In this document: positions 1 through 11,048 of the stretch, in pieces
Layout: each line of letters opens with the position of its first letter
Numbering within the stretch: position 1 is the stretch's first letter
From: Marsupella aquatica
Taxonomy: Eukaryota; Marchantiophyta
Length of the DNA: 64,000 nucleotides
NCBI GenBank assembly: GCA_973895155.1
Contig: OZ316892.1
Span: forward strand, 22,940,001-23,004,000
Direction: 5' to 3'
Position numbers and translations under genes: made by a program
Notes under the pieces: model-generated
The model's input: the letters and a program-made list of their open reading frames with translations, nothing else
Database searches by the model: none
Told to the model about the DNA's origin: nothing

Positions 1-2732
1 TGAAAACAGCGATAATTTTGGAACACAATGTCAGGGAGTAGTTAAAAAAATTTGTGTTCAGGTTCATATATGTTTTTTTTTCACAGGACCTGAAAAATTC
101 CATTTTTGAACGCGACGCCCGGGCACCGTGTTCAGGGGAAGAGGGTAGCTTCCTACCAATCCCTGATATGACAAGAGGAGGAGTCAATTCTGTCAAAGGT
201 TGCGCTACGAATTCAGCTTCAATCTCAGATTTTGTTGTGAGTGACTAGCTGACTTACAATGGTGACAATCAGGTTGGCGCAAATAGTAAATTAATTATTG
301 AAAGTTTGAGTCCTAACATCAGACTTTAGGTGTATTTTAATGAAACATGGGAAAAAATATTCCAATGCATATGTTAGGATTACTCTTAGGATTTTGATAT
401 AAAGACTGAACGTATTTGCCTTAAGTAAAATTGCATCCAAAACTATGGAATATAATTAATAATATGCAAAACAAACAAAAACCAATTTTGTTGATCTTAT
501 TGGTGGAATTTTAACGCCTGATATGTCAAATTGAAAATGTTGCTATCTTGGACATCCATTTTTGTTTGCACCTAGCAATCTCATCCATCCATTTCAGCAG
601 GCCATATACAGCTCAAAAGAAAGATCTTGACAAGATCTATGCCTGTGTTTTCTCCATTTACGAAAAATGGGCATTTTTAAAAATAAAATAAAACCACATT
701 CGTTTTCAGTTTGCCTGCTGCCCACCCTGCCTAATGGCACCCTCTAATAGTGAAAAAATCTGGCTTACAGCAAGGCCCATTGTTCTTCCCTTTTTCTCTC
801 TCATTATTTTGCAAGTTTTGTAAGTGTTTGGAGGTATCCATAATATGACAAAATAGTAAGTGTAAAATCTCTACAAGAATGCGCTTTTCGTAAGATTGGA
901 ACATGGTCCAAAACACTATCGATAAGTGTCAATGCTTTTTTGCAGTGTATATTGTTGCACTTAGGCAACCGGGTACAGAGTTTTAGGCTAGGGCAGGCAT
1001 TGTATAGTCTAATGAGGCATGAGGATGCAACATTACAACTAGGGGTAGTTGTAGACATTCAATGTTGCACAAATCATATAGTGCAACCCATGAGGACCAG
1101 CAGGCACTTATGGATAAGAGCAAGATTGCCAATGTTCCACTTATCTTGTCGTGAAACTTTGTTTAAACCCTCACTAGCCACATTACACTCATTCGTCTCC
1201 TCTTAGAAAAACCATTTTGATACACAATCTCATGAAAATTGTACTATTTATGGTGGAACCTGGTGTATCTAGGTTTTGTCATGGCTAGTGGTAGTTTAAG
1301 TGTTTGCCACTGGCTTCTTCTCTTGAGTGTGCACTTAGAGAGTAGGGTGTAATGCAAAATCATTGGGCAACTTTCTTCTAGAGCACTGTACTGGAAGCCG
1401 AGATGAGAGACAAACCAAATCACATGTGACCATAGAACCCACACATTTTTCTGTCACCGGTCCTAAGTGATTTGGCATAGAACCACACACATTACCCACT
1501 TGTCACAGAACTCATTTACAAGCAGGAGCAGAATTTGGAGTAGAAGTGTGTGGGCTGGGATTGACCTTTAGAAAGGAAACATCCTGAATGACTTCATCAC
1601 ATTGATCAGTCTCACCTGCTTTGAAAGGACAGAATTGAAAGCACCTAATTCGACATCGATCGCTTTGATTGAATTCTCGAATGCTAGGAAGACCATTCCG
1701 AGGACAATGCAAAGCACCCCACTTTGGAAGAGCTACAGGAGTCTAGCGTGAACACGTTGGCCGTGGCCATTTCATCAAGACTAGTACAGTAGACTGTCGC
1801 TGGGTTCGTTCATGCAGAAAAGGGACCAGTTGAATCAGGCTAAAGATTTCAGAGATTAAGGACATTCCATCTATCAAACTAATAATGCACTGGGTGTTGT
1901 CGTCCTATGAGTCTCGCTCCTTCTTCAAGCTGGGCCCCATGATCGTTCATAGTTTCTGCTGCCATCACTTTTTAAACTATTGCCTAGTGCTGCAAGCCAT
2001 TCTCTATCATAGTATCATCAGGTAGTACAGTCCTAGCTTAACATGATCAGCCGTCCAGCAAAATCACAGACACTAATTTGTTGGCTGGTGCGTCTTGGGG
2101 TGTGCGGATGGATTGTTGGCTTGCTTGCTTGCGTGCATGCTTAGTAACTACACTACTACAGTCATGCGTCTTGGGATGGGCGCCAGCCTAGAAAGGCTCC
2201 ATCGTATACCCACTTTCTGGTCAATTAGCTTAGTTCGTGGAGCTACTTTCCGATACCTCGAGCTGACGAACTGACGAAGTGACAGACATTGAAAAACCCC
2301 TACATAGATCTGCTGGTGTGGTTCGTGTCCCAGGGCTCGAAAGCTGGGATGAGACAGCCGCCATGATTATTTGGGGGCTGGGTGGTTTCTCTTCCTGGGC
2401 TTTATTCCCCTTCACTAAGACTATTCAATTTCGTATTTTAGGGGGTTCTAAAATTGTATTTTATTCTATTTTAGTGTCACAGTTTTAACTACATTATCTT
2501 AAAAATACTTGAATTTATAATGATATCATATTTCACAATATGTCACAAATTTTGTATATAGTTCTTGTTGATGAACTTGCTTGTCATCCACTGTGGTACA
2601 TCTATAAAAAGTTGAAATTTGTCACAATTTTTGTATATAGTTTCTATGATTATTTGGAACTTGTCATCCATATACAAACTGTCATATAGTTATAAATGAA
2701 ACAATAGAAATTACTTGTTTAGCTTTATTCTC
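1..2732. other. intergenic, no supported gene
   Basis: AT-rich DNA. All open frames are short (under 90 codons), overlap on both strands and show no recognisable domain or consistent splice pattern. A short direct repeat (a 'tgtcacaa...ttttgtatatagtt' motif) occurs near 2543 and again near 2617, which suggests old repeat-derived sequence. I see no RNA gene here. Confidence 0.5.
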
Positions 2733-2769
2733 TTTCCCTTAGATTATGTCAAGAATAATCTAAGGGAAA
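2733..2769. repeat. perfect hairpin, 15-bp arms
   Basis: TTTCCCTTAGATTAT is followed by a 7-base loop (gtcaaga) and its exact reverse complement. It lies in AT-rich intergenic DNA. It could be the inner junction of a small fold-back element; nothing identifies it as a gene. Confidence 0.7.
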
Positions 2770-3376
2770 ATTTTAGAATGTGACAGATAATGAGCTTTAT
2801 TCCCTTTTTGTTGGATTAGTTCATTTTTTGTTGCATTTAAAATTGCATTTTCACTTTTGTGTGTTTATCCAATGCATAACATGAGAGAACTAGCCCAATG
2901 CCTGTGCCTTGCATGATTAGCAAGGGTTAGGCACATATGGTGGCGAGGTGTAGAGGGCAAGGGACAGGCACGGATGGTGAGGCAAAGGGTGCATGTGGAA
3001 GTGTTTTTGGCCAGGATTTCTTCCCCCGCGATTGCGGTTCCTAAACAGGCAATGGGCGAGATTGGGTATTGTAGTGTGTAAATGGAGACCGAAGTGTGGA
3101 TGTAAAATTGATGAGTTTCCCGGCCCCAGACTTAAGGCTAGTTGGTAACTTCTGGCATATACTTTGGTGTAGTGTGAAAAATGCTTTCACAATGAAGAAT
3201 GTGACTCCACATTTTCTGTGTTTTCTGATGTCCAATATATAGGGTTAGTTATGCCTCAATGAAAATAATAACTTTTAAGTTAAAGTCCATCAAATTATGA
3301 GGTTTAAGAGCCCCTAATAAGCGTACACCCCTTCTAATCTTCTGTGCATTAGAGGTCTGGGAAAATACTCTCTAAC
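2770..3376. other. intergenic with one dispersed-repeat copy
   Basis: No gene seen. Around 3271-3315 there is a copy of the dispersed motif 'aagttaa[g/a]gtccat[c/t]aaatt.tgaggttt.aga.cccct', which also occurs near 8938, 9084, 42779 and 62775. Confidence 0.5.
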
Positions 3377-3712
3377 ACCCAAACGAAGAGATGGTGTACA
3401 GGAGGAAAAGCTTCCTGAGGTTTAGGGTTTAAGGATTAAAAGACAAACCACATTCTCAAGACCCAAACGAAGAGATTGGAGTACAGGAGGAAAAGCATCC
3501 TGAGGTTTAGGGTTTTAAGGATCGAGAGATATACCACATTCTCAAGACCCAAACGAAGAGATTGGAGTACAGAAGGAAAAGCATCCTGAGGTTTAGGGTT
3601 TAAGGATCGAAAGACACACCACATTCTCAAGACCCAAACGAAGAGATTGGAGTACAGGAGAAAAGCATCCTGAGGTTTAGGGTTTAAGGATCGAAAGACA
3701 TACCATGGCACT
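3377..3712 (+). repeat. four tandem about 85-bp repeats with telo-boxes, promoter region
   Basis: Four units begin at 3377, 3461, 3547 and 3632 (period 84-86 bp). Each opens with 'acccaaacgaagagat' and contains 'gaggtttagggttt'. TTTAGGGTTT is the reverse complement of the plant telo-box AAACCCTAAA, known to be enriched in promoters or leaders of translation and ribosome-biogenesis genes. The array ends about 60 bp before the start codon of the DUF4602-type gene at 3772, so it probably forms its promoter or 5' leader. A short open frame (ATG at 3704) is a possible uORF. The regulatory role is inference. Confidence 0.75.
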
Positions 3713-3771
3713 GCTGCAATCGATTTGCTTTCAACATTAAGAGATCGAGATCGGTTGGGTAGGAGAGAAAG

Positions 3772-4938
3772 ATGGTCAGCTCCGGAGCTCCGATTTTCGA
3801 TGGCACGAAAGGGGATCGACGGTACAAGCCAGATACACGGAAGAGGGCACGCATCGAAGGCGCAGGAGCTGGAGCAGGAGCAGGAGCAGCTAGTGATGGT
3901 GATGGAAGTAGGAAGCAAGAGTTTAGACAGATTCTGGAAGAGGTGCAGAAATTCGGTGAGGAAACCTACTTTTCGACCTAAACCTCTGTTTTGAATGTCC
4001 ATTCGTCGATTCGATTGGTCTCGTGTGTTATTTCTTTCTTATATCATTCCCTCCAACCTGAATTGTCTTGGACTAGTACAATATCGCTGAATTTTCCACT
4101 CTTGGCCGTTTTAGGAACATCGCAATTAAGTTGGAAAGAGCGCAAGGAATTGGAATCGAAGAAGCTTGTTGCTCTTGGTGGTAAGGTTAGTCGTCTTCTC
4201 CACAACTCGGAAAACCTCAATATGGATGGATGGGACCTCGAAGTTTCACTCTCCTGCCTGAATTACGAGGGTTCGTAGGATGGAAAGGCAGTGCAATCTC
4301 GTTCGCGTTCAAATAGCAAGGAAGGGCAGTGAAACAGAACACTAGACCGCCATACGTAACCTTTTTGGTTTGATATACTGGAAACCTTTAGAGTATGCTT
4401 TATGCATCCGACTTAACAGTACTGACGGTGTGGTAAACTTCAACAGCCTGCGAAAAGTTTCAAGATGCCCATTTCCATGGGGCTGGCAATAAAACGAAAG
4501 AGAGAGAAACTAGAAGCTGAAAAAACGGAGCAGGTGAATTCTCTTCTTGACCCTTGATGCAAGTTGAACTGTGGTTTAACAGAGCTCAATTATGAAACTG
4601 GAGAAATTTCTATGATACTACCTAGTGTGGATTTTAATGGCTGGATTGTTTGCACTGAACAGGATATATTAGCTGGTTTTCTTCCAGCAAAGCGAAAGAA
4701 GAAAACTTCTCTTCGAGAAAGCAATGATGATAAGGGCCTGAGGCTTTCCGAGGGCAAGTTTAAAGGAGGTGTTTTGTATGTTCAAAAGCCTGAAGCCAAA
4801 GCGGCTGGAGGTGAGAAGCGTGGAAGAGACCGAGCACTAGACAGAGTTTTCAACGAGGGAGGATCAAAGAAAGCAGGAAAATCCAAGAAGGGGAAAGGCA
4901 AAAAAGGAGGAAAGAAAGGTGGCAAAAGAAAGCGATGA
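3772..4938 (+). CDS. DUF4602-type ribosome-biogenesis protein (C1orf131/Faf1-like)
   Basis: Four exons, 3772-3955, 4115-4185, 4447-4533 and 4663-4938, joined at GT-AG introns with matching phases (1, 0, 0), give about 205 aa. The N-terminal part ends in RQILEEVQKFG, followed across intron 1 by TSQLSWKERKELESKKLVAL, the acidic/basic helix shared by DUF4602 proteins (human C1orf131, yeast Faf1), which are small-subunit rRNA-processing factors in the nucleolus. Next comes PAKSFKMPISMGLAIKRKRE and a C-terminus extremely rich in Lys, Gly and Arg, as expected of a nucleolar RNA-binding tail. An Ala-Gly run lies near residues 31-39. The start is the first in-frame ATG (context aaagATGg). The telo-box array just upstream fits a ribosome-biogenesis gene. 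The family call rests on motif recall. Confidence 0.75.
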
Positions 4939-7046
4939 AGACGGAGCTGTTCATAATTTATTGATACTTACGTTTTCATTAGCCCTATCACGTTGGTAAG
5001 ATCAGGGATGCTCATTTTTTGAAGATATAGCTAGGTTGATATTGTCATTTGCTCACTTGAAGTGCCGATTCGCTCACTAATATGTCAATTCTCAGAATGA
5101 GCCTTGCGAAATTTCATGGTTTGTCACAGTATTGGCTTCTCGCCAGGTTTAGGAAGCAATCGTGGTTCCTTATTATGTGTTTGGGAACCTGCAAGATGCA
5201 AGGACCCAGTTGTGACTCCAAGCTGCCAGTTTGTGTCAGTAGATTTCGATGAACGGATTACATAAATGTCTAGCAGTCAAGGATTACCGGCCTTGTAATT
5301 AAACTCGAGAGAAATAAGAATGATACTGACTGATTCTTGGGACCATCAAGCAATTTCTGCGGCCTCTTCCAGTCCTTGGGTTTTATTCATGGTCCCGGCA
5401 TCGTAGTATGTCCAATTTATGTTCCACCCAACTCTTGAGATTTCTCAAGCAGAAATTCTGAGTTCATCCGAAAAGAATACACTTTTCATTGGCAATGGTT
5501 GGACTGACAAAATGTTTCACAATACGACTTCACGGACAGGTCTTACGCTCTTTGTTGGTGTGTACACAAATTGTTGATCTAAGATTGATTTGGTCCTCTG
5601 ATTTACTGTGCTTCACTTTGAATGCCGCTAGGGACCGGACAGACTCCGCACACATGGCAGGTTCAGGAAAGAAGGATGATGGGGGGAAACTAGTACGTAA
5701 TTAGAATTGGAGATTTGCAATCTAACTTCGCTGGGTATCTATCATCAGCAATCAACGAAATAAATAACGGAGTCTGAGTGGTAGACTCTTCTACCCACCC
5801 AGAAAGCTAGTCCGGCCATGAAGTGGTGGCAGGAATATTTCGGACCCAAACCAAGCAGCCAATGTTGAAGCGCCAAGAGGTGCAAGCGAAGGTCAATGTT
5901 GCGGTTCCAAACGAGTAATGTAAGGATAACATGTCATATTGAAAATGAAAACCCTCGTAGTTTTCTATCATCAAAAAAGTTCCGCCACTGAATCTTAACG
6001 CATATACAATACCTCAAGGTGACTCTTCAAGAAATCGGCGCTCGGGGAACAAAACGTGAAGATCAAGGATCTTGCAGAAAAGATGAAGAAAACAACATGT
6101 TTTCTCAAATTTTCCAACGACAATACTGAACAGTTCTTAAACTGATATTTTTCGTACTGTAGTGCCTCTTCTCAAATTCAAAACAAAGCAAGCTCTATGA
6201 GTTCAGTAACAGTTTTTCCACCTGTTCGACCTTTGCTGATGATTTCCACGGCTCTCTGCGCGTTCCTCTAATCTTTGCGTTAGTCATCCATTTTTTTCTG
6301 TACAAATAGAAGCTTTCCTGAGACATGGATGGATAGAAAAGCGGACCGATTGCTCCAGTTTGATCTGCGGAAATTCGTAATGCAGCGTCATTAGAGGATA
6401 GGATGGGGAGTCAGTACTTTCAACAGATGGTGGCGAAGTCTGGGGAGCGGAACCAACAAATAGGCAGAACACATTCACAAATTGTGAAACATTGGGTTTG
6501 TGTTATTGCTAAACATAGTTTCAATCGAAACCCTGGAGTGCCCGTCCTTGAAATTCTCACGGATAAGTTCTAAAGTGTCCGCTCTACGACGACGAGAAAG
6601 GTTCCTCAAAGAAGGCATGATGCTTTCACATGTCCTACAAAATTGTTTCTCCTGCTGAAGTTTGTTTTATTCCGACGAGAACGACGCTGCAATTCCAGTG
6701 CCCATCTGGCACCGTCGTGGACATACTAGCAATTCTCAGATGTACCTTTCAAAACCCCCATCCCTTGAGGACCCTGCTGCGGGTCTGGAACCGATTTCGT
6801 ACATATGCATCCTCAAAAGGAGAACCTGCTCGGAAGCTCAGCTGGTATTGCAGTCTCGTGTACTTGAAGAAACTCGCAGAGCCCACAAGGGTGATGGCTG
6901 CTTCCAAAATGAACCAAGAGACTATCGAGTTGATTCAACACAGAATCAGGACGACAAGTTTATATGTCGGTTCATTTTCGGAAGTGGAGAGACTAACAAG
7001 GTGAGAAGCCCTTCGACTCTGCTGCTCCAAAAAATTGGCACCTGTT
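4939..7046. other. intergenic, no supported gene
   Basis: Contains the 3' end of the DUF4602 gene and the 3' end of the convergent FHA gene. Two overlapping + strand frames at 6630-7174 and a short frame near 5489 have no domain and no supporting splice structure. They might be non-coding transcript or degenerate sequence. Confidence 0.4.
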
Positions 7047-7628
7047 TCAGCGGGCGTGCTTGGAATTCGTGGTATACTCCTCCCCTGCAGCCGCATAAAT
7101 TTCCCTCTTCACGGTCTCCGCATGCTCCACCATTTCCCTTATCGAAATTTCCGCAAGGGACACACTGTCTCTAGCTAGGCGTTCCTTTTCCTGCTCTAAC
7201 CACTCTTTCAGAGTCAAGCCCCGAGAAGGCAATTCTTGCTGATTTCTTGTTTTCTCTTCTCCGTCTCCGTCTACCACTACATCGTGTGTTTCTGCTTCTT
7301 CATCCTGGACACCGCTGATCTTCACATTGACGTCGTTCTCAGGCCCAATTCCAAGACGATCTCCATTCCGCAGTTCGGTTGGGACGCCAGGGTCAACGAG
7401 GACGCCATTGATGTACGTCCCGTTGGAGCTGTTAGAGTCTGTCACGAACCACTGCCCATTCTTAAACACGATGAAGGCATGTCGTTGCGACACTGTGTCG
7501 TGCTTGATCGGGAATGCATTGACTCGGGTGCGGCCAATGGTGACCTTCTTCTTCACCGGAAACTCTGCGACTGTTCCTTCCATTTCCCCCGACACCACAT
7601 GGAGTTGAAGCTGCTGCTGCCCCGCCAT
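7047..7628 (-). CDS. FHA-domain protein
   Basis: Single exon, about 193 aa, starting at MAGQQQLQLHVVSGEMEG (ATG at 7628; the frame is open upstream but without an earlier ATG). Residues about 20-105 form a forkhead-associated domain: VTIGRT (the Arg that contacts phosphothreonine), SQRHAFI (Ser/His), and SNSSNGTYINGVLV with the conserved N-G, then NGDRLGIG. An acidic linker follows, then a predicted helix beginning RGLTLKEWLEQEKERLARD, a tail like that of small plant FHA proteins. FHA domains bind phosphothreonine peptides in nuclear signalling, transcription and DNA-repair proteins; which pathway applies here cannot be read from the sequence. The reverse-strand open frame over the same bases is a shadow. 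Confidence 0.85.
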   Translation of the reverse strand: MAGQQQLQLHVVSGEMEGTVAEFPVKKKVTIGRTRVNAFPIKHDTVSQRHAFIVFKNGQWFVTDSNSSNGTYINGVLVDPGVPTELRNGDRLGIGPENDVNVKISGVQDEEAETHDVVVDGDGEEKTRNQQELPSRGLTLKEWLEQEKERLARDSVSLAEISIREMVEHAETVKREIYAAAGEEYTTNSKHAR

Positions 7629-8937
7629 CGCCGCCGCACTGGTTCCAGAAAACAAATTCAGCTTCACCAAAGCAAGACGAAGCAGAGTGATGAAGCCCTA
7701 ATTGTCATCGAGATGTTTCGACAAAGCTATCCAAATCCATCCAAAGACATAGCAACTGAGCCGCTCGGTAAAGAGCAAATTGGCCGACGAGCACGCTGTC
7801 TTCGAGTCGGTAGAATTCTACCAGCTACAGAAATGCATCGAGAGCTCATCCCAGGCTTCAGAGTAGGTGACATTCCACAAATCACATCTGCGCGACTTCA
7901 ATGTGGCACCATTCTTGCACAGAAAAAGGGCGTCGACTGAGGAGCTGATAATTCGACGAATTTGATGTGGGCTCGATCATTTGCCACACAGCGTCTCGCT
8001 CTGCTGGTGAATCACGGAGACGATGGAGAGCAGCGAAATGTCTGGTGAGCTTTGAGTCGACCATGAGAAGGGTCGAGACTAGAAATTGGAGTGTCGATGC
8101 AGAAGAAGCTTGGCAATTTCAAAAACTGCTCCCCGCCAATTCGATGGTCCCTTCGTCACTAGGGCGACGGTTCCATTGACTACGCTCCACCCACACCCTC
8201 ACAGGGTCACTTATAAGGAGGGGACATGGTAATTGCATATCAAAATGTGTTAATGTAAAGTGTAATATGTCATGACGAGCCTTATGCCAATGTGTTGCAT
8301 GCACAAGGAGGGCCAGCCCATAAAGAGTCGGGCCGGGGAATTTATGGGGTAACGGGAAGCACATATATGCCAAGAATGCACATTTATTCTATCAATGGTC
8401 AAGGAAAACAGCTAATCAAATTCAATGGGTGTGAATCTTTCATACTCATGAACTTTTTTGTATTGGGACTAAGGACAAAACAAAGTGAGATCACTTATTA
8501 TAGTTGTAGATAAACCCAATTATGCTCTTTAAATCACATAGTGCTAATACATATATATATCATTTTGTTGTTTAAATCACATAATATTAATCTACATGTG
8601 TGTCTGAGTGTTGGTTTTAACAAGGAGTCATGGTAATTGCATATCAAAATGTGGAAACATATGGTGTACTATGTCATGATAAACCCAATTGTGCTGTTTA
8701 AATAGCATAGTGTCAGTCTCATAGTGGTAATCTACATGTGTGTTTGAATGTTGGTTTTTGATGTGCAATTAGAGAGACGCATAAATAAAGAGGTATACGT
8801 ATACATAATAAAGTCCTGTTTGAGCATAGTGTGCCACAATTTGACAGCTTCCACTCACGGTTTTAGAGGCTCTTATCCCTTAATGCACTTCAAGGCTATG
8901 TATTACCCTTAAAGTGACTGAGACCTTCAGTTAACCT
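7629..8937. other. intergenic between FHA gene and repeat array
   Basis: Holds the presumed promoter and 5' leader of the minus-strand FHA gene. A 60-codon minus-strand frame (7882-8064, MVDSKLTRHFAALHRL...) could be an upstream ORF or an unrelated chance frame. The segments 'ggtaattgcatatcaaaatgtg' (near 8229 and 8633) and 'ctacatgtgtgt.tga.tgttggttt' (near 8593 and 8731) are each present twice, showing local duplication. Confidence 0.4.
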
Positions 8938-9890
8938 TAAAGTTAAGGTCCATTAAATTTTGAGGTTTGATAACCCCTATTGGCCTTGTTCATGCTGGTT
9001 TGGTCACTCGTCACATATCATTTATGCCCCCATTATTACTGTCTTTGACTATGGTCTCAGTCTCTTTTCTTCCTCTAGTCTAACTACTAAGTCGAGGTAC
9101 ATCAAATTGTGAGGTTTTGAGAACCCTATTGGTATTGTTCACATTTTTTTAGGTTCCAGACCCCAAGTAGCATTGCTCACATTTTTTAGGTTTGAGACCC
9201 CTATTGGTATTGTTCACATTTGTTAGGTTTGAGACCCCTATTGGTATTGTTCATATTTTATAGTTTTCAGTCCCCTATTGGTCTTGTTCACGTTTTTGAG
9301 GTTTGAGACCCCTATTAGTATTGTTCACATTTTTTAGGTTCCATACGCTTATTGGTATTGTTCACATTTTTTAGTTTCCAGACCTGTATTGGTATTGTTC
9401 ACATCTTTTGTAGTTCCAGACCCCTATTGGTACTCTTCACATTTTTGAGGTTTGAGACCCCTATATATATTATTCAACCTCACAAACGTGAACAATACCA
9501 ATAGGGGACTATTGTTCACATTTTTGAGGTTCCAGGCCCCTACTGGTATCGTTCACATTTTTGAGGTTTGAGACCCTTACAGGTATGATTCAACCTCAAA
9601 AACGGGAACAATACCAATAGGGGACTATTGTTCACATTTTTGAGGTTCCAGGCCCCTACTGGTATCGTTCACATTTTTTAGGTTTGAGACCCCTATAGAT
9701 ATGGTTCCCGTTTGAGACCCCTATAGATATGATTCAACCTCAAAAACGGGAACAATATCAATAGGGGTCTCAAACCTAAAAAATGTGAACAATACCAATA
9801 GGGGACTATTGTTCACATTTTTGAGGTTCCAGGCCCCTACTCATATCGTTCACATTTTTGAGGTTCTAGGCCCCTACTGGTATTGTTCAC
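8938..9890. repeat. tandem and inverted minisatellite array
   Basis: Many diverged copies of an about 40-bp unit reading roughly 'attgttcacatttttgaggtt..agacccctattggt'. From about 9470 to 9830 it is arranged as a higher-order unit of roughly 116-140 bp in which one copy is inverted ('cctcaaaaacg.gaacaatacca'), so adjacent copies can pair into hairpins. It begins with a copy of the dispersed 'aagttaaggtccattaaatt' motif. The array ends just before the SR45a-like gene's leader. Confidence 0.85.
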
Positions 9891-10004
9891 GGTGGTTTGG
9901 TAACGCGCCTAGTATCATTTATGCCCCCAAATCAACGTCCCCAAGTATGGTCGTGATCACGTACACGACACGGGAAACCTTTTTTCACCTTCCGCCGCTG
10001 TTTC

Positions 10005-10345
10005 TATTGCGCCGCACATCTCTCTCTCTCGCCTGAGGTTTCTCGAGAGTTTCCATCATTCGCTTCCTCTGTTCCCGACTGCCGCACATCGCATCTCGAT
10101 CCCCTCTTTCGACTCTCGATTTCCTCCTCCAGCCCCGATTCCATTCGTGCGACCGTCGCAGGTGAGAAAACGATTCTCTCGATACCCTGTTCTCTGCCTC
10201 CAGTGCTGTGGTTTTCGACATCTTGTGAGGTTTCTGGAGCTTTTCTGAACTCATCCGCTTCCCTCGTTCCCGACTGGCACGCTTCTCTCGTCCAGCCCGA
10301 TTCCATTCGTATGACAGTCGCAGGTGAAAAATGATTCTTACGATT
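10005..10345 (+). repeat. duplicated 5' leader segment with two splice donors
   Basis: Two related segments, about 10015-10175 and 10217-10345, share 'gaggtttct.gag', 'ttcccgactg', 'ccgattccattcgt' and the end 'gtcgcaggtga'. The second has lost about 50 bp. Both end in CAG|GTGA, a good 5' splice site. They lie about 0.7-0.9 kb upstream of the SR45a-like start codon, so they are probably alternative 5' UTR exons or donors. Confidence 0.6.
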
Positions 10346-11048
10346 AAGGTCTCTCTGGCTTTAGTTCTTTAGTTTCCTCGATCGATGTCACATTCTCGAT
10401 TTGGCTTGAAAATGTCGATGTTAGGCTTCCCTCTCGGAGTACTTCTGACCATACTTGCTGTATAAGGGTTTCGGCTACTGTAGTTTTCGCCGTTGATTTT
10501 CTCTCTTTGGGTTTGGTTGGTCAAGGTTAGGTTTTCTTTCAGTCTGGTTAGTTCCTGCGGTCGATTTTCTCGATTCGGCATTGTTGAGTTGAGGCTAGGT
10601 TTTCTTCAGTGAGCCCTTGCTTGAAGGATTCTAGGTCGTGACGGAGCGTGGCGTGAGTAGTTCGGAGTCTTGGGTCCTTTTTTGTTGCGGTGCGTGTTTG
10701 CGCGATTTGGGAGGATCGTTGGCTTGATTGGAAAGGTTTGCATGTCGATCGTTTTGAAGCGGTTGAGGTGAGCGGTCGGAGTGAGGGTAATTGCGGTTGA
10801 TGACCTATGGCGTGATGTGTGGTCGGTTGGGGCTTCCGCTTTTCGGAACCGGTCCTCCTCTTGCTGTGCATGCTGGTGCTGCTAACGTGGTGTGTCCCTT
10901 GTCATGTTCCTTGTGTTCTGTGACTGAATATATTTGTTGTGTTTTTCCGTGAACGCAGGTTTTAAACTTAGTGGCGTGCTTGCTTTTACTTCCTCGCAGT
11001 CCAAGAGTTAGTAGTTGAACGAGGTTTGCTCGATCAGAAGACGCCGAG

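Noticed and set aside
3377-3712. Interstitial telomere
   Set aside because: TTTAGGG occurs singly in each 85-bp unit, not as a continuous (TTTAGGG)n tract.
3436-4002. 188-codon minus-strand frame across the telo-box repeats
   Set aside because: It is long only because the 85-bp units lack stops in that frame; the repeated peptide mirrors the DNA repeat, and its 5' part is antisense to the DUF4602 exon 1.
6630-7174. Two overlapping + strand frames of 124 and 170 codons
   Set aside because: They overlap each other in different frames, have no domain and run into the 3' end of the FHA gene on the other strand.
7236-7940. 234-codon + strand frame
   Set aside because: Antisense shadow of the FHA coding sequence.
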